Counted from the first letter of the stretch, positions 33,973-42,881 are shown. The stretch: DNA of 64,000 nt from Sphingobacteriales bacterium (GCA_027483645.1 JAIXUD010000021.1:310001-374000); one strand, 5' to 3'. Notes: generated by a model not told the origin, from the sequence alone. Translations and numbers: made by a program.

Positions 33973-34001
33973 AAAAGGCTTCAAAATGATAGCCTTTTTT
34001 T
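33973..34001 (-). terminator. Bidirectional stem-loop terminator
   Basis: AAAAGGCT (33973-33980) pairs with AGCCTTTT (33991-33998), flanked by a T-run on the plus strand (TTTTTTT) and by TTTT within the second arm on the minus strand. It lies 17 bases past the stop of the minus-strand gene at 34018. Confidence 0.55.
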
Positions 34002-34017
34002 ATGCTCCTCTTTGTTT

Positions 34018-34536
34018 TTATATACTGCCTTTTTTTGCTTTCCAATATTCAGTTTGAGCATTCTCTAATACTTTTAATACATCCTTTGGTGGGATACTCA
34101 TCAAATAAGCGGGAATATTGAACCCATTGTCAAATGTCATCTTTAACAATACTAAAAATGACCAAATATGGTCATACCATCTAATGTATTTGTGCTCACT
34201 ACTGCAGTAAATTTCTACAATTACTGATGGATATCGCGAATTCTCCTGAAAAAGGAGACAATTTACATCCTCCCATTTGAAATAATAACTCCTTCTAAAA
34301 AAACCATTGACCAACAATCCATCTTCCTTTATTTCTACTGCGGCTTTATTAACGATAACTTTTATTGCAGTGTAAATAAAAATTAGCAAGGTTAGCACAT
34401 TCGCCGTGCCGAATGCGTCTTTCATTGACTCGGTAAAAGCAAGAGTAACTATAAAAAAAACAAAATAGTAAAAAAAACACCCTTGTGAAACTCTCCCGAT
34501 TGCTTTCAAAATGGAGTAATGAAGTATCTTATTCAT
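34018..34536 (-). CDS. Membrane protein with PH-like region, unknown function
   Basis: The start is taken as the ATG at 34536 (172 residues, MNKILHYSILKAIGRVS); the frame is open to 34602. Two N-terminal membrane spans (CFFYYFVFFIVTLAF and VLTLLIFIYTAIKVIV) are followed by a soluble part that looks like a bacterial PH domain (VEIKEDGLLVNGFFRRSYYFKWEDVNCLLF). The DNA is distinctly AT-rich compared with neighbours, which may indicate recent acquisition. It sits in a gene-poor, repeat-rich zone. The PH suggestion rests only on the strand pattern. Confidence 0.6.
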   Translation of the reverse strand: MNKILHYSILKAIGRVSQGCFFYYFVFFIVTLAFTESMKDAFGTANVLTLLIFIYTAIKVIVNKAAVEIKEDGLLVNGFFRRSYYFKWEDVNCLLFQENSRYPSVIVEIYCSSEHKYIRWYDHIWSFLVLLKMTFDNGFNIPAYLMSIPPKDVLKVLENAQTEYWKAKKGSI

Positions 34537-34625
34537 AAAGATGATGAAATATAATATTAAAGATGTTTTACAGACTCTCAAATAAGGTATTGTGAGAGTC
34601 AATTACACCTCCATCACAGTCCCCC

Positions 34626-35206
34626 CAGCACTCTGCTGAAATTATACTTCTGCAGCATTAAAGCTAATATTTTATACTTAGGCACAATAAACAGGTTTTC
34701 ATTATTCCCTCACCCCTTTTTCCGCATTCTTTCAAAACTAAACCATCTTTTACAGATTTTAAAACCCTTGCAATACACAGCACTCTGCGGAAGCTCTACT
34801 TCAGCAGCACTAGAGGTAAGAGGCTAAGCCTCACTCATACAACCCTCGCCAATACTCAATTCGTGGACGACAAAACTCGGTTATGCACTTAATCGCTAGC
34901 TTTATCACCCTTCGCACCGACCCCCTCCCAACCTCCCCCTGACCCTTCGACAAAAGTTCAGGGTAAAATCCTAGGGAGGAGCTTAAGAACCTTTCTACAA
35001 GCCTTACTATTACTCACTTCGTGGACGACAAAACCGCGGACGTGAGCGCAAATCTTCGGTGCAGGGGATTGCTTCTTCGCCTTTCAGTGTATCGCAAGAG
35101 CAAGACCGATTTAGGCTCATCGCAATGACGGCTAATTGGAAGCAAGTAACAAAAAAAAACAACTCGCAAACCGCATCAATATTCACTTCGTGGACGACAG
35201 AACTTG
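34626..35206. repeat. Degenerate direct repeats in a gene-free region
   Basis: Two ~49-bp copies start with CAGCACTCTGC and contain TACTTC and GCAGCA (34626-34674 and 34778-34826, roughly three-quarters identical). Three copies of TTCGTGGACGACA are at about 34860, 35018 and 35187, spaced 158 and 169 bases apart. A partial REP of the GTCATTGCGAGG family is embedded at 35060-35131. The region 34537-35447 has no credible gene. Confidence 0.6.
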
Positions 35207-35224
35207 TTCTAGCCAAGCTACTAT

Positions 35225-35345
35225 TTGTCTGAATCAGAATTTTCAGAATTGAAGAATTATAGAATTGAGGGACATGTTAATTCGGTAATTCCCTAATTCT
35301 GCAAACTATCTCACGCTTTTTAGCGTAATTCTGATTCAGACAAAA
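35225..35345. repeat. Inverted repeat with perfect 18-bp arms upstream of sucD
   Basis: TTTGTCTGAATCAGAATT (35225-35242) and its exact reverse complement AATTCTGATTCAGACAAA (35328-35345). Inside are a second weaker pair (TAGAATTGAGGG against CCCTAATTCT) and a small hairpin ACGCT-TTTT-AGCGT (35314-35327). It ends 47 bases before the sucD -7 box. Confidence 0.75.
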
Positions 35346-35391
35346 AAAACACAACTCGCCCCCAAATTTTTAATTCCACCCCCAATACCGT

Positions 35392-35399
35392 AAATTTGG
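35392..35399 (+). promoter_or_regulatory. Candidate -7 box (TAnnTTTG) of sucD
   Basis: TAAATTTG matches the Bacteroidota -7 consensus exactly, 48 bases before the sucD ATG. No well-spaced TTTG -33 element is seen. Confidence 0.4.
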
Positions 35400-35414
35400 G
35401 CAAACTTAAAAGAA

Positions 35415-35432
35415 TCCCGCCGCGAGGCGGGA
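35415..35432 (+). promoter_or_regulatory. Leader stem-loop just upstream of sucD
   Basis: A 7-bp perfect stem TCCCGCC-GCGA-GGCGGGA ends 15 bases before the sucD start and would lie in the 5' leader if the 35392 box is used. It could affect translation or mRNA stability, or be a repeat-derived hairpin; no T-run follows. Confidence 0.45.
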
Positions 35433-35447
35433 CAAACGAAGACACCC

Positions 35448-36335
35448 ATGAGCGTACTAGTGAACAAAGATAGCCGTGTGATTGTGCAGGGCTTTACCGG
35501 TAAGGAAGGTTCTTTCCATGCGGAACAAATGATTGAATACGGCACCAATGTGGTGGGTGGCATCACCCCGGGCAAAGGTGGCACGGAGCACTTGGGCCGC
35601 CCAGTGTTCAATACCGTTGCAGATGCCGTAGCGCAAGCCAAGGCCAACGTTTCCATCATTTTTGTACCACCGGCTTTTGCCGCTGATGCTATTATGGAAG
35701 CCGCCGAAGCGGGCATCAAAGTAATCATCTGCATCACCGAGGGCATCCCGATTCAAGATATGGTGAAGGTTAAAGCTTACTTGAGCGACAAACCGGTTAC
35801 CCTTATCGGCCCTAACTGCCCAGGTGTAATGACCCCAGGCGAGGCTAAAGTAGGCATCATGCCAGGCTTTATCCACCGCAAAGGCACCATCGGCATCGTT
35901 TCTCGCTCAGGCACCTTGACTTACGAGGCTGTTGACCAAGTAACCAAAGCCGGCCTAGGCCAAAGCACTTGTATCGGCATCGGTGGCGACCCAATCATTG
36001 GCACCACTACCCTACAAGCCGTAAAGTTGTTGATGGAAGACCCAGAGACCGAAGGCATTATTATGATTGGCGAGATTGGCGGCAGCATGGAAGCTGACGC
36101 TGCCCGTTGGATCAAACAACATGGCACCAAGCCAGTTGTAGGATTCATCGCTGGCCAAACCGCCCCTCCAGGACGCCGCATGGGCCACGCCGGTGCCATC
36201 ATCGGTGGTGCTGAAGACACCGCTGCTGCCAAAATGAAAATCATGAAGGAGTGCGGTCTATTTGTAGTAGAAACCCCAGCCGTAATCGGCGAAACCATGG
36301 CCAAAGCTTTGAAAGAAGCGAAAGCCACTGTTTAA
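35448..36335 (+). CDS. sucD: Succinate-CoA ligase subunit alpha
   Basis: A 295-residue alpha subunit of normal length. The CoA-binding N-terminal Rossmann domain has [18 protein letters not shown] (residues 11-28) and ITPGKGG; later blocks are [20 protein letters not shown] (121-140) and [13 protein letters not shown]. The phosphohistidine is His247 in [13 protein letters not shown]. With SucC it converts succinyl-CoA to succinate with nucleotide triphosphate formation in the TCA cycle. sucC is not adjacent, as is common in Bacteroidota. Confidence 0.97.
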   Translation: MSVLVNKDSRVIVQGFTGKEGSFHAEQMIEYGTNVVGGITPGKGGTEHLGRPVFNTVADAVAQAKANVSIIFVPPAFAADAIMEAAEAGIKVIICITEGIPIQDMVKVKAYLSDKPVTLIGPNCPGVMTPGEAKVGIMPGFIHRKGTIGIVSRSGTLTYEAVDQVTKAGLGQSTCIGIGGDPIIGTTTLQAVKLLMEDPETEGIIMIGEIGGSMEADAARWIKQHGTKPVVGFIAGQTAPPGRRMGHAGAIIGGAEDTAAAKMKIMKECGLFVVETPAVIGETMAKALKEAKATV

Positions 36336-36340
36336 TTTTA

Positions 36341-36423
36341 GTTGCGAGTTATGAGTTACGGGTTGCGAGTTAGTAAAACTCACATAATAACCCGTAACTC
36401 GTAACCCGAAACTCGTAACCAAC
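36341..36423. repeat. Inverted pair of heptamer arrays filling the sucD-fabG gap
   Basis: The left array has five units (GTTGCGA, GTTATGA, GTTACGG, GTTGCGA, GTTAGTA; 36341-36375). The right array has five units of the opposite sense (AACCCGT, AACTCGT, AACCCGA, AACTCGT, AACCAAC; 36389-36423). A 12-bp perfect stem GAGTTACGGGTT/AACCCGTAACTC (36353-36364, 36389-36400) can form. The element starts 5 bases after the sucD stop and ends 3 bases before the fabG ATG. Confidence 0.85.
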
Positions 36424-36426
36424 CCC

Positions 36427-37173
36427 ATGAAGTTACTAGCCGGCAAAACTGCTTTGATAACAGGTGCCTCCAGGGGCATTGGTGAGGGTATTGCCCGCAA
36501 GTTTGCCGAGCAGGGGGCCAATGTGGCTTTTACCTATGCCCGCTCTGCCGAGAAGGCAGAGGCATTGGCTGCGGAGTTGAGCGCACTGGGCGTTACCGTA
36601 AAGGCTTACCAAAGCGATGCGGCGGACTTTGCACAAGCAGAAAAATTGACCGAGCAGGTAGTGCAAGATTTCGGGAGGATTGACGTTTTAGTAAATAACG
36701 CGGGTATCACTAAAGACAACCTCTTGCTACGCCTTACGGAGAGCGACTGGGACGCGGTGGTGGATACCAATTTGAAATCGGTATTTAACCTTACCAAGCA
36801 AGTGAGCCGGGTGATGCTGAAACAACGCAGTGGCAGCATCATTAACTTGAGCTCCATTGTGGGCATGAAGGGCCAAGCAGGGCAGAGCAATTATGCGGCC
36901 AGCAAGGCGGGCATTATTGGTTTCAGTAAATCGGTGGCCGATGAGTTGGGTACTCGCAGCATCCGTTGCAACGTGATAGCACCCGGCTTCATCCAAACCG
37001 ATATGACTGATGCCCTTGGCGAGACCCTGAAAGCGGAATACCTAAAAAGCATACCCATGAAGCGCCTGGGCACTGCCGAGGAAGTCGCCAACGCGGCCCT
37101 CTTTCTGGCCAGTGATTTGAGCAGCTATGTGAGTGGGCAGGTGTTGAGTGTTTGTGGTGGGATGAATAGGTAG
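36427..37173 (+). CDS. fabG: 3-oxoacyl-[ACP] reductase FabG
   Basis: A 248-residue short-chain dehydrogenase. The NADP-binding motif TGASRGIG is at residues 12-19, NNAG at 90-93, and the catalytic Ser143, Tyr156 and Lys160 (YAASK) have the right spacing. The C-terminal end (SSYVSGQVLSVCGGMNR) is typical of FabG. It reduces 3-oxoacyl-ACP in fatty-acid elongation. It follows sucD but the gap is entirely occupied by a heptamer hairpin, so co-transcription is uncertain. Confidence 0.93.
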   Translation: MKLLAGKTALITGASRGIGEGIARKFAEQGANVAFTYARSAEKAEALAAELSALGVTVKAYQSDAADFAQAEKLTEQVVQDFGRIDVLVNNAGITKDNLLLRLTESDWDAVVDTNLKSVFNLTKQVSRVMLKQRSGSIINLSSIVGMKGQAGQSNYAASKAGIIGFSKSVADELGTRSIRCNVIAPGFIQTDMTDALGETLKAEYLKSIPMKRLGTAEEVANAALFLASDLSSYVSGQVLSVCGGMNR

Positions 37174-37201
37174 TGTATAGTGAGCGTAGCTCACAAAAGC
37201 C

Positions 37202-37365
37202 CCTCTCCCTTTGGGAGAGGTTGGGTGAGGGATCGTTCACTAGTCCTCGTTTCCAACGAGGACTTTATAACTGCGAGCTTCCAGCTCGGCACAGCGGGTG
37301 GAGCTTTTACGTGTTGTGTGCGAGCCACAGGCTCGGAGCTAAAGCATCCTCGCTGTAAGCAAGGA
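37202..37365. repeat. Cluster of five short hairpins with 3-base loops
   Basis: Five stems follow one another: CCTCTCCC-ttt-GGGAGAGG (37202-37220), GTCCTCGTT-tcc-AACGAGGAC (37243-37263), CGAGCT-tcc-AGCTCG (37274-37288), CGAGCC-aca-GGCTCG (37321-37335) and TCCTCGCT-gta-AGCAAGGA (37347-37365, one mismatch). All have 3-base loops and four share a CTCG/CGAG core. The gap (37174-37468) also holds a fragment of the GTCATTGCGAGG REP (37391-37408) and no gene. Confidence 0.8.
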
Positions 37366-37468
37366 CGAGAGTTAAAGGAAAATCAAGTAGGCCCTCGCAA
37401 TGACGGGTGTTTTATTAAAATAAAAACTGAAAGACGTGGCCCTGCTGCGTCTTTGCCATTAAGATACT

Positions 37469-39598
37469 ATGACCCTATTCGGTGCCAGCCTTTCTTTTGA
37501 ACTCTCCGCCTGGTGGATACTGGGCTGCGCTGCTTTAGGCGTGGGCATCGCGTTGTTAATGTATTTCCGCAATAGCTTTATCAAAAGCCCGACTACCCGC
37601 CAACAAACGGTTTTCCGTGCGTTGGGAGTAGTGAGGTGGACGGTGATTACGCTGCTGGCATTGCTGCTTTTGGCACCGCTGTTCCGCAGCCAGTTTACCG
37701 AAGAGCGCAAGCCGGTGGTAGTGGTGTTGCAGGATAATAGCCAGAGCGTAACCTACGGCTTCGGTGCCGGCGACTCTGCTGCTTATGTACAGGCATTGGC
37801 CAAGTTGCAAGAAAAGCTGGGCGATAAGTTTGATGTAAAATCATACGGTTTTAGCCAAGAACTTTTAGAGAATCTCAACCCTGATTTCAAAGGCGAAATT
37901 ACCGACCTGAGCCGTGCGTTGGGCGATGTGTATAACCTATACGGCAACCAAACCGTTGGTGGCATCATCCTCGCTACTGATGGCATCTACAACCAAGGCT
38001 CGAACCCGTATTACATTGCACAGAACTATCCTTCCATCCCCGTGTATAGTGTTGCCCTTGGCGACACAACCCCACAACGCGACTTGAAGATTGACCGCGT
38101 GCTCTACAACGATTTGGTCTACCTTAACGACCGCTTTAAAGTCTCCATTGAGATGCTATCTCAAAACCTAGTTCCGGCCAACACTACCCTAGAAGTAGTG
38201 AATATGGGCAACCGCAACAACCCAGTGGTGGTGGAGAGCAAAAGCGTATCATTTACTAACAGCGGCGAAGTGGTTGGTGCTGACTTTATCCTCGATGCCA
38301 AATCGGCGGGATTACAGCACTACCGCGTACGTTTAAAGCCCGTAAGCGGTGAGTTTACCGAAGCCAACAACTACAAGGATTTGTTTGTAGAGGTATTGGA
38401 TAGCCGCCAGAAGATATTGATATTGGCCAACAGTCCGCACCCCGATGTGGCTGCCATCCGCCAAGCCATAGAAACCAACAAGAACTATGAGGTGGACGTG
38501 AAGTTTGTGCAAAACATGACCGGTGTTATCCTCAAAGATTACAACTTGGTAATTATGCACCAGTTGCCATCGGCCAAGTATGGTGCACAAAGCATTGTGG
38601 ACGAGGCCAAGAAAAACGGCGTTGCCCTTTGGTATATACTTGGTTCGCAGAGTGCGTTGCAGATGTTTAATGGTTTGCAAGGCGCGGTACAGATTAGCGG
38701 CAACGGCCAAAGCCTCAACGAAGCCATCGGCTCGTTGGATGCCAACTTTTCGTTATTCACTACTTCCGATCAGTTTAAAGCCCAGTTGCCTAAGTTGCCG
38801 CCACTGTATGTACCTTTTGGGCAGTTCAAAACGTCGCCATCAAGCCGCGTAATGCTTCGCCAGCGCATCGGTACCGTTACCACTGAATACCCATTGCTCG
38901 TATTTGAAGAGAACAGCGGCAACAAAACGGCGGTATTATTGGGCGAGGGCATTTGGCGCTGGAAACTCTACGACTATCGCCTAAACAGTTCACACGAATC
39001 GTTTAACGAGCTGGTTGGCAAAACCATACAGTACCTAGCCGTAAAACAGGACAAGCGCCAGTTTAGAGTAAAACCTACCAAGAATATATTTCTCGAAACC
39101 GAATCGGTGGACTTTACGGGCGAGCTATATAATGCCAGCTACGAGTTGGTGAACGACCCTGAAGTATCCGTTACCATTACCGATGGCAGCGGCAAGGAGT
39201 TCCCTTTCCAAATGAACAAAACCAGTAAGGCTTACGACCTGCGTGCGGGTACCTTCCCAGAGGGCAACTATACCTATGTGGCCCGCACTAATTACAACAA
39301 ACAGCAGCTTACCCAAGAAGGCAAGTTCACCATCAGCCCACTGGAACTGGAGAGCAGCAACACCGTTGCCGACCACAAGCTGCTCTACCAAATTAGCGAC
39401 AACAGCGGCGGTAAGCTCTATGCTCCCACACAATTAGATAAGTTAGCCGACGATATCCTCGCCGGCAACCAAGCCAAACCAGTGCTCTATAGCACTTACA
39501 AAACCCTTCCCTTCATCAACCTGAAGTGGATTTTCGCCATTTTGATGACGCTCTTTGCGGTGGAGTGGTTTATTAGGAAGTATATGGGCGGGTATTGA
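37469..39598 (+). CDS. Membrane protein with a VWA-like domain
   Basis: A 709-residue protein. Two membrane spans open it (about residues 12-32 and 54-71), followed by an extracytoplasmic VWA-like domain with a MIDAS-type DxSxS motif (Asp89, Ser91, Ser93 in LQDNSQSV), a second alpha/beta region (QKILILANSPHPDVAAIRQAIETN), beta-sandwich segments (VSVTITDGSGKEFPFQM), and a final span (INLKWIFAILMTLFAVEWFI). This is the layout of Bat-like/BatA-associated proteins often linked to stress-tolerance or MoxR systems, but no MoxR, BatB or DUF58 gene is adjacent here. Function is inferred only at family level. Confidence 0.75.
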   Translation: MTLFGASLSFELSAWWILGCAALGVGIALLMYFRNSFIKSPTTRQQTVFRALGVVRWTVITLLALLLLAPLFRSQFTEERKPVVVVLQDNSQSVTYGFGAGDSAAYVQALAKLQEKLGDKFDVKSYGFSQELLENLNPDFKGEITDLSRALGDVYNLYGNQTVGGIILATDGIYNQGSNPYYIAQNYPSIPVYSVALGDTTPQRDLKIDRVLYNDLVYLNDRFKVSIEMLSQNLVPANTTLEVVNMGNRNNPVVVESKSVSFTNSGEVVGADFILDAKSAGLQHYRVRLKPVSGEFTEANNYKDLFVEVLDSRQKILILANSPHPDVAAIRQAIETNKNYEVDVKFVQNMTGVILKDYNLVIMHQLPSAKYGAQSIVDEAKKNGVALWYILGSQSALQMFNGLQGAVQISGNGQSLNEAIGSLDANFSLFTTSDQFKAQLPKLPPLYVPFGQFKTSPSSRVMLRQRIGTVTTEYPLLVFEENSGNKTAVLLGEGIWRWKLYDYRLNSSHESFNELVGKTIQYLAVKQDKRQFRVKPTKNIFLETESVDFTGELYNASYELVNDPEVSVTITDGSGKEFPFQMNKTSKAYDLRAGTFPEGNYTYVARTNYNKQQLTQEGKFTISPLELESSNTVADHKLLYQISDNSGGKLYAPTQLDKLADDILAGNQAKPVLYSTYKTLPFINLKWIFAILMTLFAVEWFIRKYMGGY

Positions 39599-39628
39599 GG
39601 GTCGGGTGAAGAACAATGCACAAAACAT

Positions 39629-39835
39629 CGTCATTGCGAGGAGCGAATTTGCGCCTTTCGCGCAATTGAGAGACATGGCAATCCCCTCGCAATGCTACTG
39701 AAGTTCCTTAACCTAGGCCCTCATACATAATACGTGTTTTTTATTCAGCGGTTGGCAAACCCCATTCTCTGTGCAGGGGATTGCCGCGTCATTCCAATCT
39801 CGCGAAAAGCTCGAAAGTCATTCCTCGCAATGACG
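39629..39835. repeat. REP-type nested inverted repeat (GTCATTGCGAGG family), copy 2
   Basis: Outer arms CGTCATTGCGAGGAGCGAA (39629-39647) and TTCCTCGCAATGACG (39821-39835); inner arms GGCAATCCCCT (39678-39688) and AGGGGATTGCC (39775-39785). It has the same module order as 25767-25984. The open frame of the next gene runs through the right half of it, showing that the true start is further down. Confidence 0.75.
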
Positions 39836-39856
39836 CCTGTTTTTTGGCGCAATGAT

Positions 39857-40639
39857 ATGCATGGCTTTCCCTACCTTTACCCCACTATGCTAGGCATTCA
39901 GGCAGGGTTATGGGGATTGGTTTCAGGCTCGGCGCTGGTGCTGGGTGCCATGGCTGGTTATTACCTCAACGTTAGCCAGCGCTTTATTGCCGGCATTATG
40001 GCTTTTGGTAGTGGCGTGTTGATTTCTGCCCTATCTTTTGATTTGATGGACGAGGCTTTTAAAGTCGGTGGGTTTGATTCCACCGCTATAGGTTTTATTG
40101 TTGGGGCAGTAGTTTACACGTTCGCCAATATACTACTCAGCAAACGGGGTGCTTCACACCGCAAACGCTCCGGCAAACAACAGATATCGGAAAAAGAGAA
40201 ACAAGGCAGCGGCCTTGCCATAGCCATGGGCGCATTGCTGGACGGCATACCGGAATCCATTGTAATCGGAGTCAGCATGATTGGCGGCAGCGCCGTGAGT
40301 TTAGTGGCGGTTATAGCCATCTTCCTTTCCAACTTCCCCGAAGGATTAAGCAGTGCCGCCGGCATGAAAAATAGCGGCCGCTCGGCTAGGTATGTATTTA
40401 TGGTTTGGGGCAGTATTATGCTCGTTTCGGGTATCTCGGCATTTTTGGGCTACACGTTGTTCGATGGTATTAGTCCTGAATGGATAGCAGCCACCACTGC
40501 CGTGGCTGGTGGTGCAATCCTCGCCATGTTAGCAGATACCATGATACCCGAGGCATTCGAAACCACGCACAACTACACGGGGCTAATAACGGCTTCGGGC
40601 TTTTTGTGTGCGTTTGCGTTGAGTAAATTGGTGGCGTGA
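39857..40639 (+). CDS. ZIP family metal transporter
   Basis: The start is the ATG at 39857 (260 residues, MHGFPYLYPTMLGIQAGLWG); an ATG at 39887 is also possible, while the longer open frame from 39734 merely translates a REP repeat. About eight membrane spans are predicted. ZIP signature elements are DGIPESIVIGVSMIGG in the fourth span and SNFPEGLSSAAGMKNSG in the fifth, with a His/Lys-rich cytoplasmic loop between spans three and four (RGASHRKRSGKQQISEKEK). ZIP proteins import Zn2+ or other divalent metals; the exact metal cannot be told. Confidence 0.85.
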   Translation: MHGFPYLYPTMLGIQAGLWGLVSGSALVLGAMAGYYLNVSQRFIAGIMAFGSGVLISALSFDLMDEAFKVGGFDSTAIGFIVGAVVYTFANILLSKRGASHRKRSGKQQISEKEKQGSGLAIAMGALLDGIPESIVIGVSMIGGSAVSLVAVIAIFLSNFPEGLSSAAGMKNSGRSARYVFMVWGSIMLVSGISAFLGYTLFDGISPEWIAATTAVAGGAILAMLADTMIPEAFETTHNYTGLITASGFLCAFALSKLVA

Positions 40640-40775
40640 GGCACCATTAACACTATTTAACACCACCTTTACATAAAAACAAAAAAACCGATGCAACACA
40701 TTTGCATTTAGGTACATCATGGTGTTGTATTCTATTTATAAAGTCCCTTTCTTCGCCCCATAACCTTACCACCCT

Positions 40776-42881
40776 ATGAAGCGTTTCGCGCTGCTGTTGA
40801 TGCTATTGGCCCAATTAACCGCTTGGGCGCAAATTGATGTTTCCCGTATTGATATTGTCCGCGACAGCTTTGGCGTGCCACACATTTTTGCCCCTACCGA
40901 TGAAGAGGTGGCTTACGGCCTTGCCTGGGCTACTGGTGAAGATGACTTTAAAACCGCCCAAGAACTGCTATTGGTAGTGCGTGGCAAGCTAGGCGAGGTA
41001 AATGGAAAGAACGGCGCTATCCTCGATTTTATGTACTACATACTGGATGTGGACCATGTGGTGGAGGAGCAGTACGAAACAGCTTACTCGCCGAAGTTTA
41101 AGAAGATACTTAATCATTATGCGCAGGGATTGAATGCCTATGCAGCGGCCCATCCCGAAGAGCTGTTGCACAAAAAGCTATTCCCAATTAATGAGAAGGA
41201 CCTCGTGAAAAGTTATACGCTTACCTTGGCGATGCTGGCGAACGTGTATATCGATATACAAAAAATATTCGGGGACTTTATTGCCGATTATGAGGGCAGC
41301 CTGCCAGAGGGCTCGAACGCCTTTGCGTATAGCAGCAAAAAAACCACCGATGGCAAAGCCTACCTAATTGTAAACAGCCACCAACCATTGCAAGGCTTGT
41401 TCTCTTGGTATGAAGTGCATGTTTGTAGCGAGGAAGGTTGGAACTTCTTGGGTGGTACGTTCCCCGGTGGAGCGGCACCATTCCTTGGTACTAACGAAAA
41501 CCTGGGTTGGGCCAACACGCTCAACCACCCCGATTTTACGGATGTATACAAGCTACAAATGCACCCAACCGACAAGCTGAAGTATAAGTTTGACGATGGC
41601 TGGGAAACGCTAGAGCCTATTGTAGCCAAGGTGAAAGTAAAGGTGGGCTTCCTTAAAATCCCTATCAAAAAGACCTTTTACCGCAGCAAGTATGGGCCAA
41701 CCATCAAAAACGATAACGGCTATTACTCGCTACGCTTTGTTTCAGGATTGGATATACGCGCCTCGGAGCAAACCTACCGAATGAACAAGGCCAGCAATTA
41801 CACGGAGTTTATGGAAGCGATGAAGATGCAGGCACACCCATGTACCAACCTCATCTATGCCGACCGTGAAGACAATATTTACTACATCAGCAACGGCCTT
41901 TTCCCTAAGCGTAACCCAAAGTATAACTGGACTGGGGTATTGCCGGGCAACACATCGGAAACCCTTTGGAGTACCGATTACTTTTACCCGCTGGATTCGC
42001 TGCCACAATACCTTAACCCCAAGGCTGGCTACTTGTTCAACACCAACAATACTTGCTTTAACGCTACCGGCCCTTTAGAGAATTTGGACCATACCAAGTT
42101 CAACCCGACATTTAGCTATGAGTTGGAGGACAACAACCGAAGCATCCGCGCACAGGAGCTTATCAGTCAATACGATCGGGTAAGCTACGAGGATGTCAAG
42201 AAGATTAAGTTTGATAACATCTTCAACGAGTATCTATTTACCTCAGGTTGCGAGAACCTGTTTATGCTTACCGCCTTAGACCCTGCCAAATACCCCGATA
42301 TTGCCGACGCGATAGCAGTGGGGCGAGACTGGAATCGCAGCAGCGACGTGGACAACAAAGAAGCCGCATTTCTATTCTTTGCTTTTTATGAACTATCAGC
42401 CAAACTGGTGGAGCGTGCCTCCATATATGAGTGCAATGCTTTTTATGAAGCCGAATATGTGGAAGCCCTGCGAAATGCTAAGAAGCACATGCTAAAACAT
42501 TTCGGTACTTTGCGTGTGCCACTGGGCGATGTGCAGAAACTGGTACGGGGTGATAAGGTACTGCCCGTGGGCGGCGGCCCCGATGTGCTTGGCGCTAATA
42601 CGACCGAACCTTACAAAAACGGAATGAGAAAATCTTTTGTGGGTGACTCCTACATTATGATGTGCCAATACAACAAAGATGGTGTAGAGATTGAGACCAT
42701 ACATAGCTACGGTGCTTCATCAAAACCCGATAGCCCGCACTATAATGATCAAATGGACTTGTTTGTGAAGAACGAGTTTAAACCGATGACCTTGGACAAG
42801 GCCACCATCTATAAAGATGCCAAGCGCATTTATCACCCAGGGGGAACGGGAACGCCCGCAGGTATTACTTTGGAGAAGTAG
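40776..42881 (+). CDS. Penicillin acylase family (Ntn) hydrolase
   Basis: A 701-residue secreted proenzyme (signal peptide MKRFALLLMLLAQLTAWAQ). The alpha chain begins with IDVSRIDIVRDSFGVPHIFA and ends before the nucleophile at Ser180 in LPEGSNAFAYSSKKT, where self-cleavage would create the catalytic N-terminal Ser of the beta chain. Further family blocks are NSHQPL, FLGTNENLGWANTLNHPDFTDVY and PGGTGTPAG. Relatives hydrolyse beta-lactam side chains, acyl-homoserine lactones or lipopeptides; which applies here cannot be told, but AHL-type amides are plausible. It stands alone. Confidence 0.88.
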   Translation: MKRFALLLMLLAQLTAWAQIDVSRIDIVRDSFGVPHIFAPTDEEVAYGLAWATGEDDFKTAQELLLVVRGKLGEVNGKNGAILDFMYYILDVDHVVEEQYETAYSPKFKKILNHYAQGLNAYAAAHPEELLHKKLFPINEKDLVKSYTLTLAMLANVYIDIQKIFGDFIADYEGSLPEGSNAFAYSSKKTTDGKAYLIVNSHQPLQGLFSWYEVHVCSEEGWNFLGGTFPGGAAPFLGTNENLGWANTLNHPDFTDVYKLQMHPTDKLKYKFDDGWETLEPIVAKVKVKVGFLKIPIKKTFYRSKYGPTIKNDNGYYSLRFVSGLDIRASEQTYRMNKASNYTEFMEAMKMQAHPCTNLIYADREDNIYYISNGLFPKRNPKYNWTGVLPGNTSETLWSTDYFYPLDSLPQYLNPKAGYLFNTNNTCFNATGPLENLDHTKFNPTFSYELEDNNRSIRAQELISQYDRVSYEDVKKIKFDNIFNEYLFTSGCENLFMLTALDPAKYPDIADAIAVGRDWNRSSDVDNKEAAFLFFAFYELSAKLVERASIYECNAFYEAEYVEALRNAKKHMLKHFGTLRVPLGDVQKLVRGDKVLPVGGGPDVLGANTTEPYKNGMRKSFVGDSYIMMCQYNKDGVEIETIHSYGASSKPDSPHYNDQMDLFVKNEFKPMTLDKATIYKDAKRIYHPGGTGTPAGITLEK

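Noticed and set aside
39734-39856. Longer N terminus for the ZIP transporter
   Set aside because: These 41 codons translate a REP element (outer arm TTCCTCGCAATGACG and inner arm) and do not resemble a membrane protein start.
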